Below are positions 22,636 through 35,118 of a stretch of 64,000 nucleotides of DNA, in pieces; position 1 is the first letter of the stretch; every line of letters starts with the position of its first letter. The translations under genes and the position numbers were made by a program. This stretch comes from Congeria kusceri (lineage: Eukaryota > Mollusca > Bivalvia > Myida > Dreissenidae), in NCBI GenBank assembly GCA_027627225.1, contig CM051036.1, positions 35,610,426-35,674,425 of the forward strand, read 5' to 3'. Below the pieces are notes generated by a model, which had not been told where the DNA came from, did not search any database, and worked only from the letters and a program-made list of their open reading frames with translations.

Positions 22636-22960
22636 GAAAGCTCGCCTAAGCATGAGGTGCTTGGTGAGCTATTGGTATAAAGTACTTGTCCCCCCCCCCC
22701 CCCCCCCCCGCCCCAATCTATACCATTCTTGCACAGTTTGTGTCTGACCATGAAATCTCTGAAAACTTTGATAATTTATAATTAAGGCCTGATTGGACTG
22801 GTAACTCTTACAAAAAAAAAATGCACAATTTGACTTTGTGCCAGATAGCGACTTCATCCAATCTTTACTAAACTTGCACAGTTAAGACCATAAGATCTGA
22901 GAAGAAACAGAAAATAAAAATGGACAAGAACGGGCAACAAACAGAGTTATTGACCCTTGT
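22636..22960 (+). repeat. GCTCGCCTAAGCATG repeat fragment with poly-C tract
   Basis: GAAAGCTCGCCTAAGCATGA and GGTGCTTGGTGAGCTATTGG are the left end of the same family as 38783. A run of 20 C at 22690-22709 follows, then CTTTACTAAACTTGCACAGT. The right end is missing. Confidence 0.65.
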
Positions 22961-23352
22961 TTTTGAGTTGTTGTTTTTATGTCCCCTGCATCTTGATGCA
23001 GAATGCATATAGTGATTGTCCTGTCCGTCTGTCCTTCCGTCTGTGACAAGGTAAAGTAGATTTTACCGTTTCATCCATCCACAATCCACCCATATCACCC
23101 AACCTCACTTTAACCTTGACCTTGACCTAATTTGGACTTAATAATAATTCAAAAGTGCCAATTTTACCGTTTCATCTAGCACCAACACCGCTTACTACAA
23201 CACTTGGATATTACACAGCTGTTACTTATGACCGTTCCCAATCCATCCATATCACCCAACCTCACTTTGACCTTGACCTAATTTGGACTAAGAAATCCAG
23301 CACCAACCGGTGGCATGTGTGTTTATCAAACACAGAATCTTGTTTTGTTTCG

Positions 23353-25395
23353 TTTTTAGCTCACCTGAGCACAAAGTGCTCATGGTGAGCTTTGGTGATC
23401 ACCCGTTGTTTGTCGTGCGTGCGTGCGTCCGTCCGTCCGTCATCAACTTTTCATTCAAACAACATCTCCTAAACCACTTGGCAGATTTTCACCAAACTTC
23501 GCAGGAATGATCATTTTGTGACCCTCTTTCAGCGTTGTTCAAATCGTTACAGTCCGTTGCATATGTAGGTCACCAGAGCTAAAAATAGATTTAAAAAATG
23601 TAAACTTTAAAAATCTTCTCTGAAACCGCAGGGCCCAGAGGTTTCATATTTGGTATTTAACATCCTATAGTGGTCCTCTACAAAGATTGTTCAAATTATG
23701 CCCCTGGGGTCAAAACCGGCCACGCCCCGGGGGTCACATGGTTTATATAGAATATATAGCAAAATGACCTTAAAATTCTTCTCCTCTGAAACCGCAAGTC
23801 TTGGAGGTTTCATATTTGTATGTAACATCCTTAAGTGGTCCTTACAAAGTTTGTTCAAATTATGCCCCTGGGGTCAAAACGGGCCACGCCCAGGGAGTCA
23901 TATGGTTTATAAAGAATATATAGCAAAATGACTTTAAAAATCTTCTCATCTGAAACCACAAGGCCCAGAGGTTTCATATTTGGTATGTAACATCTTAAAG
24001 TGGTCCTCTACAAAGATTGTTCAAATTATGCCCCTGGGGTCAAAATTGGCCACGCCCTGGGGGTCACATGGTTTATATAAACTTAAATAGCAAAATGTCT
24101 TTAAAAATCTTCTCTGAAACCGCGAGGTTTCATATTTGGTATGTAACATTAAAAATCTCCTCAGAAACCGCAAGGCCCAGAGCTTTTTTATTTGGTATAT
24201 AACATCACATAGTGGTCCTCTACAAAGATTGTTCAAATTGTGCCCCTAGGGTCAAAACTGGCCACGCCCCGAAGGGTCACATTGTTTATATAAACTTACA
24301 TAGCAAAATGTCTTAACAAATTTTCGTCTCTGAAACCGCAAGGGCCCCCTTCTCGAAAAATTGTATTTAATACGCATTTAATGCGTATTAAACGCTGCGG
24401 TATTGGCACCATATTTTTTCTGCGTTTAATACGTATTTAATACACTTGAAAATGCTAAAAAAATATGCTTATTAAAGAAACAAAGTGTATTTTGTCTGCA
24501 TTTTCCCTGCATTTACACACTTAAGTGCATTTAAAGTGTATTGTTCTCCATGAAAAATGCACTTTTTCTTCAAAAATACACTTAAGTGTATTTTAAGTTT
24601 ATTTTAAGTGTATTTTCTAGTGCATTAATAAACTTTTTTGTAAAAAATGCAGAAAAAGTACAGAAACAATACACTTAGTGTACTAAAATCGTATTTAATG
24701 CGCATTTAACGCAGAAAAAATATGGTGCCAATACCGCAGCATTTAATACGCTTTTTTTAGAAGGGCCAGAGGTTTCGTACTTGGTATGTAACATCCTATG
24801 GTAGTCCTCTACAAAGATTGTTCAAATCATGTCCCATGGGTCAAAACTGACCACACACCAGGGGTCACATGGTTTATATAGACTTAAATAGCATAATGAC
24901 TTTAAAATTATTCTTCTCTGAGACCGCAAGGCCTAGAGGTTTCATATTTGGTATGTAACATCGTATAATGGTCCTCTGCAAATCTTGTTAAAATTATGCC
25001 TCTGGGGTCAAAACTGGTCACGCCCCAGGGGTCACATGTTTTATATAGACTTAAATAGCAAAATGACTTAAAAAATCTTCTCCTCTGAAAGGGAAAGGCC
25101 CACAGCTTTTCTATATTAGGAACGTAACATTGCATAGTGGTTCTCTCCAAAGATTGTTCAAATTATGCCCCTGGGGTCAAATCTGGCTGCACCCCAAGGG
25201 GTCACATGGTTTATATAGACTTAAATAGCAACAAGACTTAAAAAATCTTTACCTGAAACCACAAGGCCTAGAGGTTTGTTCAAGATTGTTCAAATTATGC
25301 CCTGGGATAAAAATAAGCCACACCTCGGGGATGCAAATTTCAAGTGGGTTACAAGGTCTCAGGTGAGCGTCCTGGGGCCCTCAGGGCCCTCTAGT
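23353..25395 (+). mobile_element. AGCTCACCTGAG element, copy B, interrupted by a 419-bp palindrome
   Basis: It has the same ends and tandem body as copy A (TTTTTAGCTCACCTGAGCAC ... CTCAGGTGAGCGTCCTGGGG ... CCCTCTAGTT). The unit at about 24340 is split by the palindrome at 24347-24765 inside GCAAGG/CCCAGAGG, so the palindrome is younger. Confidence 0.88.
24347..24765. mobile_element. 419-bp fold-back (CCCTTCTCG...AGAAGGG), copy 1
   Basis: The ends CCCTTCT and AGAAGGG are inverted, and the arms pair for ~80 bp: GTATTAAACGCTGCGGTATT and GGCACCATATTTTTTCTGCG against AATATGGTGCCAATACCGCA. The middle is made of short self-complementary motifs (AAGTGTATTTTAAGT, AGTGCATT). A 2-bp CC target duplication fits the empty site seen in neighbouring units. 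Confidence 0.88.
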
Positions 25396-25689
25396 TTGAG
25401 CTAATGAAGGTAAGCAAAAGTAAAATGCATTTGATAGTTTATATACCAGAAGAATGACGCACATATTGCTGAAACACACACGTTCAAAATGGCAGACTGA
25501 TACCAGTTGTTACTCAAGTATGGTCTCCATCATTGTCTGTAGTGAGGTGAGCGCATTGGGCCATCATAGCCCTTGTCTCCTGTTCTTACTACATTAAATT
25601 TTGTAATCTGAGATTTGTTGTTAATTCTTACTGGCAGGTGAGTGCATTGCGTCATCATAGCCCTTGTGTTCTGTCCTCAGTACATTTGT

Positions 25690-26520
25690 AATTATACCCA
25701 CACAAACAAAGTTTATGGGGGGTATATAGCAGTGAGCTTGTCGGTCCGTCGGTCTGTTGGTTTTTCGTTTCCGGATGATAACTCAAGAAAGGCTTGACGT
25801 ATTCAAATAATTTTTGGTACATATGTGTAACATCATAGAATACAGGTCAAGTTCGATGTTGGTTACAAACTACTAAATTTTGACAAAGTTATGGCCCCTT
25901 TTTCACTTAAAATTCCCTAAAAACATGGTTTCCGGATGATAACTCAAGAATGGCTTGACTTATTAAAATAATTCTTGGTATACATGTGTAGCATCATAAA
26001 ATTTGGGTTAAGTTCGACTTTGGTTACAAACCACTAAATTTTGACAGAGTTATGGCCCTTTAATTGACTCAAATTCCCTAAAAACTTATTTTCCTGGCGA
26101 TAACTCAACAATGGCTTGACATATTTAAATAATTATTGGTACACATGTGTAGCATCATAAAATACAGGTCAAGTTCGACTTTGGTTACAAACCACTAAAT
26201 TTTGACACAGTTGTGGCCCCTTTTGGACTTAAATTCCCGAAAAACATGGACAATAACTCATGAATGACTTCACATATTTGAATTATTTTTGGTACATAGG
26301 TGTATCATCATAAAATACAGATCAAGTTCAACTTTTGTTACAAACCACTAAATGTTGACAGATTTATGGCTTGTATTGAAATTAAATTTTGCCAAATACA
26401 CTGTTGACCATTCACAAATTTAAACATTCTCTCTCTGTCCATTTCTTTCAAATGATTGCCATAGTTTTGTGACAAGGTCATATTGTGGGTGTATATCCGT
26501 CACTCATGTGACAATTCTAG
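25690..26520 (+). repeat. TATACCC...GACAATTCTAGT repeat, copy 1
   Basis: It begins with TATACCCACACAAACAAAGT and GGGGGGTATATAGCAGTGAG. It carries four ~170-bp units (GATAACTCAAGAAAGGCTTG, CAGGTCAAGTTCGA, CACTAAATTTTGACA) and ends with TATATCCGTCACTCATGTGA plus CAATTCTAGT. Copy 2 at 36869-37680 has the same four-unit structure. Confidence 0.88.
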
Positions 26521-26756
26521 TCTGGGATTTGTTTTAAATTCTTACTGGCAGTTGGACATTTCAGGCTCACACTTATGAAAGAGTTCTTAAAAAAAAATAT
26601 TAACGGAAGCTTTTATGTTGTTCAGCTGGCATTTTTATGATCATCTTAACATGTCTTGTTGTTACTGCAGAAACAAAAACATTCACAGCTTGAAAATAAA
26701 CAAGATGACGTATTTACCTGACAATAAATTGTGAGCATCACGCTACGAGGTATGCT

Positions 26757-28648
26757 GTTTTTATCTCACCTGAACACAAAGTGCTCATGGTGAGCTTTTG
26801 TGATCGCCCGTTGTCCGTCGTGCGTGCATGCGTGTGCCGTCAACTTTTCATTCAAACAACATCTCCTCCTAAACCGCTTGGCGGATTTTCACCAAACTTC
26901 ACAGGAATGATCCTTGGGTGGACCTCTTTCAAAGTTGTTCAAATCTTTTCGGTCCGCTGAATATGTAGGTTACCAAAGCTAAAAATAGATTTAAAAAGTG
27001 AAAACTTTAAAAATCTTCTTGTGTGAAACCGCAAGGCTCAGAGCTTTCATATTTGATATGTGACATCGTTTAGAGGTCCTCTACAAAGATTGTTCAAATT
27101 ATGCCCCTGGGGTTAAAACGGGCCACGCCCCAGGGGTCACATGGTTTATATAGAATATATAGGAAAATGACTTTAAAAATCTACTCCTCTGAAACCGTAA
27201 GGCCCTGAGATTTCGTATTTGGTATGTATCATCCTATAGTGGTCATCTAAAAAGATTGTTCAAATTATGCCCCTGGGGTCAAAACGGGCCACGCCCTGGG
27301 GGTCACATGGTTTATATAGACTATATAGGAAAATGACTTAAAAAATCTTCTCCTCTGAAACCGCAAGGCCCAGAGGTTTCATATTTGATATGTAACATTT
27401 TCTAGTGGTGCTCTAAAAAGATTGTTGAAATTATGCCCCTGGGGTGAAAACAAGGCACGCCCGGGGGGTCACATGGTTTATATGGAATATATTGCAAAAT
27501 GACTTCAAAAATCTTCTCCTCTGAAACCGCAATGCCCAGATATTTTTTATTTTGTATGTGTCATCCTATAGTGTTCCTCTACAAAGTTTGTTCAAATTAT
27601 GCCCCTGTGGTCAAACCGGGCCACGCCCCGGGGGCCACATGGTTTATATAAACTTAAATAGCAAAATATCTTTAAAAATCTTCTCTGAAACTGCAAGGCC
27701 CAGAGGTTTCATATTTGGTATGTATTTGGTATGTAACATCCTATAGTGGTCCTCTACAAATATAGTTCAATTTAGTCCCCTGGGGTCAAAATTGGCCACG
27801 CCCCGGAGGTCACATGACTTATATAGACTTAAATAGCAAAATGACTTAAAAACTTTATCTGCAGAAACCGCAAGGCCCAGAGGTTTGTAATTGGGTGGGT
27901 AACATCATATAGTGGTCCTCTACAGAGATTATTCAAATTATGACCCTGGGGTCAAAACTGGCCACGTCCAGGTCGTCATATGGTTTGCATAAACTTAAAT
28001 AGCAAAATGTCTTTAAAAATCTTCTCCTCAGAAACTGCAAGGCCCAGAGGTTTCGTATTTGGTATGTAACATCCTATAGTGGTCCTCTACAAAGATTGTT
28101 CAAATTATGCCCCATGGGTCAAAACTGACCACACCCCAGGGGTCACATGGTTAATATAGACTTAAATAGCAAACTGGCTTTAAAATTGTTCTCTGAAACT
28201 GCAAGGCCTAGAGGTTTAATATTTGGTACATAACATTGTATAGTGGTCCTCTACAAATATTGTTCAAATCATGCCCCTGGGGTCAAAACTTGTCACGCCC
28301 CAAGGGTCACACAGCTTATTTAGACTTAAATAGCAAAATGACTTTTTTTAAATCTTCCCTTCTGAAATGGCAAGGCCCTCAGCTTTCCTATATTTGGTAT
28401 GTAACATTGCATAGTGGTCCTCTCCAAAGATTGATCAAATTATGCCCCTGGGGTCAAATCTGGCCGCACCCCGTATGGTCACATGGTTTATATAGACTTA
28501 AATAGCTATATGACTATAAAAATATTCACCTGAAACCGCAAGGCCCAGAGGTTTGTTCAAGATTGTTCAAATTATGCCCCTGGGATAAAAATAAGACACA
28601 CCTTGGGATGCAATTTCCAATTGGGTTACTAAGGTGAGCGCCCTAGGC
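26757..28648 (+). mobile_element. AGCTCACCTGAG element, copy C (right end cut)
   Basis: It opens TTTTATCTCACCTGAACACA and carries about ten ~170-bp units. It ends at AAGGTGAGCGCCCTAGGCGG, where the usual CCCTCTTGTTT is replaced by another repeat (GGGCAACATATAGATTTGCC). Confidence 0.85.
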
Positions 28649-29115
28649 GGGCAACATATAGATTTGCCTTTGTGCGTCAGTCCTGTCCGTCCGTTGGATT
28701 TTTTTGTCGAGGTAACTCAAAAAGTATAACAGCTAGAGTGATGGAACTTTATAAACATATTCATCAGCATGTGAACTTGTGTTCCAGGGTATTTTGGTGC
28801 AGTTCTTTCTGATATCAGTAGAGATATGGCCCTTTCTTAGCAAAAAATGACATTTTTGGACTGTGTCACGTGTTACTCAAAAAGTATGACTGCTAGAGTG
28901 ATGGAACTTTATAAACATATTCATCAGCATGTGAACTTGTGCACCTGGGTATTTTGGTGCAATTTTTGTCATAGATCAGCAGAATTATGGCCCCCTTTTT
29001 TAGCAATATTTAACAATTTTTTACTTGTGTCGCATGTAACTCAAAAACTATATCTGCTTGGATTTTGTGACAACCAGCAGAATGTGGGGGCATCCGTGTC
29101 CTTTGGACACATGTC
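28649..29115 (+). repeat. Two ~165-bp direct units ending GACACATGTCTAGTT
   Basis: The units share GCTAGAGTGATGGAACTTTA, TAAACATATTCATCAGCATG and GGTATTTTGGTGCA, first at about 28730 and again at about 28890, with a third diverged start (TAACTCAAAAACTATATCTG). The block ends CCTTTGGACACATGTCTAGT. It stops about 70 bp before exon e5. Confidence 0.85.
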
Positions 29116-29183
29116 TAGTTTCAAGAAATCTTAAATTTGAGGTCATCAAAGTGTAGCTAAAGTAAATCATTAAATATTTTCAG

Positions 29184-29300
29184 GGAGGAGTTGAAGACAC
29201 GGTACAGCCTTGGTAGCAAGGAGATGCAGACAGCAATCCAGGAGGAAGTGCGACGCAGCGAGCGCGAACATCAGCAGCAGATGAAGCAGCAGCAGGAAAA
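29184..29300 (+). CDS. LRRCC1: LRRCC1-like, exon e5
   Basis: The acceptor is AAATATTTTCAG and the donor AA/GTAGGT. The first base completes the Arg codon begun in e4, giving R-EELKTRYSLGSKEMQTAI, and the exon ends in a Gln-rich helix (HQQQMKQQQEK) two bases into a Lys codon. The non-helical YSLGS step sits where vertebrate LRRCC1 has a short break before its DFQDALAKEI-like helix. The phase fit with both neighbours is exact. The upstream intron is about 8.1 kb, mostly repeats; the downstream intron is about 22.5 kb. Confidence 0.84.
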
Positions 29301-29929
29301 GTAGGTCACATGTATGCTATGTACAACAGTGTTATTTTTAGGTGGAAGTGCAGCACAGCAAAATTTTTGGCGTTCTATGTTTGTAAATTATCTTTCTAGG
29401 ATCACTGTTTTTATATCAAATGATTTTTGAAAAAGCAGAACTCAATTTTCATTTAAAATTAACACAAGGTATGTGGTAAAATGTTAACACATTAATATTG
29501 TGGAATTTTTGTTCTACAAATGAATTAAAACATTTTTGCCATCCACTTTCAGAAATTCCTGTTTTAGCATACTTTTAAATCCTTAACACAATCCAAGTAT
29601 AGATAAGAAATGCAAAAATATGTGAGAACTGTTACACAGTATCAGACATCTGAATTAAATTCTGATGGACATCTTTATTTCTTACCCGGTTAAGACATTC
29701 TATCCATCTAAAAAGATTTTATTTAAATTTGTTGTTTCATGATGACAGCATAATGTATCAGTTGAATTAAGTCTGTCTCCAACAGACTAGATCTAGCATT
29801 AGTGGCATTAAGCAAACTGGCAAAAGCACTCTAGGCCTCACCAAATTGCTCTCTCCCATAGACAGAAAATGATGGGCAACATGGAACACAATTATCTCTA
29901 GGTATTAAATATGGTCTTGAAGAAAAAAA

Positions 29930-30660
29930 AAAGAAAATCTGTCGTTTGGAACAAAATATATTAATGCATAATAAATGCCATTTCAGAAGGTATTATTAGT
30001 ACCCATTTGACGTACTTCAATGTCCAGTCAAATTCATTATTTTAACAGTAATTGTAGATAACGTGTTTTTTTATTACCAAACTGAAAAAAGTTACCGTAT
30101 TAAAATCCCAAAATTTCTGGAACAAGGCCCGTGACCCCTATTTTTTAAGACTGTTTTAGTTTTAGTATACAATGATGCGTGTGTATGGGAAGTTTCAACA
30201 AAATCTGTCGTTTTGAACCAAAGATATTTGCATATTTGATAAATTACTGATGTTTTTACAGGCATATTTAATGCATAATTAACCTCGTTAAGTGTCCATT
30301 AAAAGTCATTTATTAAATGATAACTGTAGATAAAGCATGTTTTATCATTAAACTGCACTTGTTTATTACCAAACAAAACATTTAAAAAAAGATCCATTTA
30401 AAAATCTCAATCTTTGTTTGAATATGAACGCTTTATATTACTCAACATTCTAAGTAACACACACTAAAAAAGGGTCTTCGACTGGTACCGTTTACAAAAT
30501 TCAATCTTTCCAGAAAAAGGCCGGTGACCACTATTAAGACTGTTTTAGTTTTAGGATAAATTGATGCATATTTGTGCCAATTTTGAAGAAAATCTGTCGT
30601 TGGAAAAAAATGATGGAAATTGTTGCGAACATCTTTAGGTCAGTATTGATGTATGTCATA
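29930..30660 (+). repeat. Degenerate tandem repeat marked by AAAATCTGTCGTT
   Basis: AAATCTGTCGTTTGGAAC-like motifs at about 29934, 30200 and 30590 are each preceded by GACTGTTTTAGTTTTAG and GGCCNGTGACC blocks. They are units of about 270-390 bp with much divergence and no coding frame. Confidence 0.6.
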
Positions 30661-31129
30661 CAGTTATTGTATACACTCTTAAAAATATATTGGATATCGC
30701 GAAATAACGGATCACGATATAGCAGATCTGCAGTGTATTGTTAAAAATAATGTGTACCGGTAAATTTGTTGTATATAACTATGGTATATTTAGGACATCA
30801 TGAAGACACACTCGATTATTTGATATTCATGCTTTCTTGGGCATTCTAATGCATAATGACAATATAATCATTTATCTTTAATTATTCTCAGAAGTTAGTG
30901 ACAGTATTTCTGTTGTCTTGTCCTCATCTATCTACAAGTTACATTTTAATATATGTCTTTTCTCTATGAATTGTCTGATCTTCCCAGATATCCAGGGGCG
31001 GATGCAGGATTCCGGGTTAGGGAGCGTAAACCTTTGATCGTGCAGTTATAACCCCTTAATGTTGTCTGTGGGTCTGCAGTTATCAGCTACAGATCTGTAT
31101 CAAAGATATATAATAATTCTTTGCACATC

Positions 31130-31172
31130 GTCATCATCATCATCAACATCATCATCATCATCATCATCAAGT
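31130..31172 (+). repeat. (ATC)n microsatellite
   Basis: CATCATCATCATCAACATCA followed by further CAT repeats, about 14 trinucleotides with one interruption. Confidence 0.95.
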
Positions 31173-32070
31173 GCACTTTGTTTAACTGAATAAATTAATA
31201 CTTCACCGTATTATGTTCGAAAGACATGATGGTTCATCTCAACGTCATGCACCTTTTATGGCAGTAAATTGCCCTTGTTTGATGTGCCTGACCACTTAAT
31301 ACGTATTTAACATTCAAATATATATGTTATATGTTATATATATCAGGAACATCTTTAAATATGTAAAATCCTTAGCTGACTAAATTTAAACACACACGCA
31401 TCGAGAATTTAGTTTTATTCATTTACCGAAGTATAATGGTAAGTTTTTCGAAGATAATGTCATAAAAAAACTCATTAATTGTCTTGAAATGTGCTATGCA
31501 CTGTGGGTTTTTTTGCATCGAACTGAACAGATGAACATTTGCATTTACATTTGTGAAAGATTCTCGTATGATAGCGTTATGAGCTAATAAGGCAAGTGAC
31601 GCTGACTTTGTGTCAATTTCGCTGACATATGGTGCTGGAAAAAATATGAAATCGCCAGAAATTGGAGCCAGGAATTGTGGACACCCCTCTACTTTATCAC
31701 TTTGTATCTTTTTTTTATGAATGCATAAAAACAATATGATATTTGATGTGATTGCTAATGGAACCATGCAACAAAGGTTTGTCTATTTAGATTTCTGGAA
31801 ACTAAACTATTTATTGCAAAAAACTGTTTAGAGTCAATAGAAGTCATTGATTTGACTTGAATTTCGACTTTAAATCATATTTATTTGAAACGTACAAATG
31901 TCTTTTTTTGTGGTATCCTGTGCAAACGGTGTATTGCATCTGACATCTTTACATAATATATGATTTTAAAAGAGAAAACAATATCATCCGCAAATAAAGG
32001 TATGTACAAACACTGTTCACATTTAGAACCTAGGGTTTGAAACTTGACTTGCAGAGAACAAATACTTTTT

Positions 32071-32800
32071 TTGTCGAGCCTGCTTGTGGTCAGCTCGACT
32101 TAGTTGTCACAATGGCAGTTCAGTATATGTGCATGAATGCGTCCTGAGTCCATGCGTCCGATCATTTCAACTGTTAATTCATCATTTATCAGGGAATTTT
32201 AAAATAACTTGCCGCAAATGTTCACCATGTGGAGACAGTGTGTCACACGCAAGACACATGTCCCTAGCTCAAAGGTGAGGGTTACATTTAGGGGTCAAAG
32301 GTCATAATTTAATAATGGGCATATTACAGCTTGTCCGAAGTGTTTATTCATCATTTATCAGGGAATTTGAACATAACTTGCCACAAATTGTACACCATGT
32401 CAAGACAGTGCGTCACATGCAAGACCTGTGCCCAAGCTCAAAGGTCAAGGTCACCGGGTCTGGCTAGCTCAGTTCGTAGAGCGTTAGACTGTCAATCTGG
32501 GGATCGTGAGTTCGAACCCCAGCCCAGCCACATAACTTGTGTGGGGATTGGTCATGAAATTATTTATACGGCCATTCTCCCTCTACCTCCACAAGTAGGG
32601 CAGTTGTCAGTTACTGGCATAGGTATTTGCACTTAGTACTGGTAACCCGCTTAGATTGGCTAAGCTTGCCCTGGAAAAGTGTGAGTAGGTTAACTGGCTG
32701 CTGTGATATGACTGAAATACTGTTAAAAACGGCGAAAAATCCAAACAAACAAACAAACTAACATTCACACTTTGAGGTCAGATCACACAAAAAGCACAAT
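32071..32800 (+). repeat. GTCGAGCCTGCTTGTGGTCAG repeat interrupted by a SINE
   Basis: It belongs to the same family as 11015-11690: TTTTTGTCGAGCCTGCTTGT start and ACTTGCCRCAAATGTTCACC units. The SINE at 32455-32758 splits it and is therefore younger. Confidence 0.8.
32455..32758 (+). mobile_element. tRNA-Asp-derived SINE, second copy
   Basis: It has the same head (GGGTCTGGCTAGCTCAG..., B box GAGTTCGAACCCC), body and (CAAA)n tail as the copy at 1478-1787, with scattered substitutions. It is inserted into an older repeat: AAGGTCAAGGTCAC is interrupted and resumes as TTCACACTTTGAGGTCA. The target duplication is probably a short TCAC. Confidence 0.87.
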
Positions 32801-32819
32801 CACATAGCAAAACAACCAG

Positions 32820-33085
32820 AAAAACAAGAAATGTCTTTAAAAAAGACATTTGGCTTTGAAATGAATATCGAGATGTCATGTTTTCCCCGAAATAAGAGGG
32901 ACTAGATGATCGGTTACGTGACTTCTCTGACCCCAGCTTTTTTGGTCTTCACTTAGGAGACTTCTCGGACTGTTGATTTTTTGGACACCATTAGAGAACT
33001 TATTGGTCCCAAAATTAATTTGAGATAAACTCAAACATTATTAATATGTGTTCCGTGAATAAACCGATCATACTTTCCATGTTTT
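32820..33085 (+). repeat. Left-end fragment of the 3-kb palindrome family
   Basis: ACAAGAAATGTCTTTAAAAA, AGACATTTGGCTTTG, GATGATCGGTTACGTGACTT and TGAATAAACCGATCATACTT follow the order of the left arm at 39156. It ends where the MITE at 33104 begins. Confidence 0.8.
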
Positions 33086-33103
33086 CAGCGGTGATAAATG
33101 ATA

Positions 33104-33300
33104 TTCATCCCGGATCAGCCTGTGCAGTCTGCACAGGCTAATCCCAGACCGCACTTTCCACCTACAGTGGATTTATGTTTAGAAGAGTCTTCCTTGAAAC
33201 AGAAAATACCATACAAGCGGAAAGTGTGGACTGCACAGGCTGATCTGGGACAACACTTTACGCACATGCATTAATCGCAGTTTTCCAACGTGACGCCTCA
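33104..33300. mobile_element. Palindromic MITE, copy 4 (left end missing)
   Basis: It contains ATCCCGGATCAGCCTGTGCA and ends ACGTGACGCCTCA. The left terminal part is replaced by unrelated sequence. Confidence 0.83.
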
Positions 33301-34876
33301 ATTGTATTCGATTGTCGATGTAACAGGCACCATGTGTTCATGATCAATGTGAATGTGTTCATAAACAATTAGGGTACTTGTTCACCAGATATAAATCGGA
33401 ATTCCGTAACAACAGTCTGAAGTACTCTATAACATGATTGATATTCTTGTAAGGAAACCAGACAGAGTTCTTTGATAGAGTGCATGCAATATGAAGTCTT
33501 TTCCACTACTGGAACAGCTAAGATTTTTATAGTGGAAACAGTTGTCAGTTAATCAGCATGTTATTGGCCATTACAGTGATAGACGGTTCTTTTTCAATCA
33601 TGGCTTGTGATGTTCATGTTGAAATCGTTAGTAAAACCATTCCAATCAAGAGTTTGCGTTTGATATGAAAAAAATAAATGATAAAAGAACATAAAAGTGC
33701 ATAAAAAGTTGTACAATGATTATGTGCCATAATTCTTCTAATATTGCCACTATGATTATTACGTAGCCATTAACATAATTCTGCAAAAATGATACATATG
33801 TGTGCATTGTTTATTATTCAATTTATTTGTTCCATACTTTAAAGAAGTACTTTTTTATTATGGTTTTATTTATGAACGTGAAGTATAGTGTGTTTAAAGT
33901 GCTCTATTATTTGATATTGCCCATAATATGTTCTTTTAGCTGAAATTGAATAATAATAAACACCACATGATCCTCGTTTCATCTGTTATAGGCCTCAAAT
34001 CATGGGTCATAATTGTTGCCTGCGAAATAGCCTGTACCCTCCTTTGGGAGTCTAGTTCTTACCATTAGACAGAAGTGCTCTGTGATAAATATGTCTGTTT
34101 ACTTAAAATTATATGCCCGGGCATAGCGATAGATTTATTACCATTATAACATACGTTACAGTACCAAACATAATAAGACTTGAGGTACAGAAAGTTGCCA
34201 AAAAATGAGTTCTTCTAAAAATAGGATTCATCTTAGAGATGGATTTAAACCACAGTCCAGAAATATGTTAATAAAAATAGAACTTTGTAGAAAAAGTTTC
34301 TTATCGACATCTTACCGATCAAAATGCAAAAAACTGCATTGAAATCGGTAAAATGATAACGTTTTGGTAACTTTTTATCTTATAGTTATCTGAATGCGAT
34401 TGCTGGTGTAAATCAATATGTACATTAGTGTATATTCCGTTCGTACCAAGCGTTTATAAACATAGACATTATAAAATGCCTTTTGTAAATAAGAAACAGT
34501 TTTCAGTCGAACAAACGTCATTTTCATTCATTAGAATTAATGCCATTTTAAGATGTATTGAATTATATTCTTTGGACTGTGGCTTTAAATGTTTCAATAT
34601 TGCATAGTATGCTGGTGATCTGATTGCCATGGTTGGATTAAAAAACAAATTGCATATGTAAACAAATACAATTACGGTGTAAATAGCAAACCTTCCAAAC
34701 ACTGCCATGTTGCACCAGAAAACCTTATTTTAGGTTGTATGCAGCACCTGAAATCGTCTATTTTACCTCATTTTGCTCATGTGACTGGCGATTTGGTGTC
34801 CATGTATTTGTTCATACAAATAATTATGATGATCTGTTAGCAAAGTACCCTGTGCTGTCAAACTAAATTCATTTAT

Positions 34877-35118
34877 CATGCTCCCCAAAAAATTACTTGC
34901 CAGATTTCAATGAAATTTCATGGGAAGCTTCATTGCCAAGAGGAGGTGTGCACATTAGTGGGATGTTCCACTTCAATCATTTTTCTTGGAGTTATGGGAC
35001 TTAAAAATTTCTGAAATATGGTGTATAGTACACATTTCTGTAGATTTTTAGTCATTTTAATATCTCTGCCCTTCACATTGCATTTATATTGCTTGACAAA
35101 GCGCGTTGAGGAGCATAC
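34877..35118. repeat. Possible short element bounded by ATGCTCC / GGAGCAT
   Basis: CATGCTCCCCAAAAAATTAC at left and GAGGAGCATACAC at right are inverted. The interior has the usual TTGCCAGATTTCAATGAAAT and GCTTCATTGCCAAGAGGAGG seen in GCTCCCC repeats. The inverted end is only 7-8 bp, so the boundary is uncertain. Confidence 0.45.

Larger units (their letters stand above)
21089..29183 (+). other. Intron e4-e5, no coding exon seen
   Basis: The 8.1-kb intron holds the 23-bp minisatellite, the poly-C fragment, a GTCCCCTGCATCTTGATGCA repeat (22978-23345) with a duplicated CCATATCACCCAACCTCACTT block, AGCTCACC copies B and C, and the TATACCC repeat. No further frame with splice sites and LRRCC1 similarity was found. 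Confidence 0.7.
29301..32070. other. Start of the 22.5-kb intron e5-e6
   Basis: Besides the degenerate repeat at 29930-30660 and the (ATC)n tract, nothing is recognised. A minus-strand frame of 114 codons at 31423-31767 has no recognisable motif and is treated as chance. Confidence 0.55.

Noticed and set aside
22690..22709. Run of 20 C as an assembly gap filler
   Set aside because: Homopolymer of plausible length in a repeat; the exact length may be a sequencing error but it is not evidence of a gap.
17562..28505. Repeated frames with LCPWGQNGPRPG-type words
   Set aside because: They are translations of the ~170-bp repeat unit and occur in every copy with stops and shifts.
31423..31767. 114-codon minus-strand frame
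   Set aside because: No motif, no splice-bounded structure, AT-driven composition; within a long intron.
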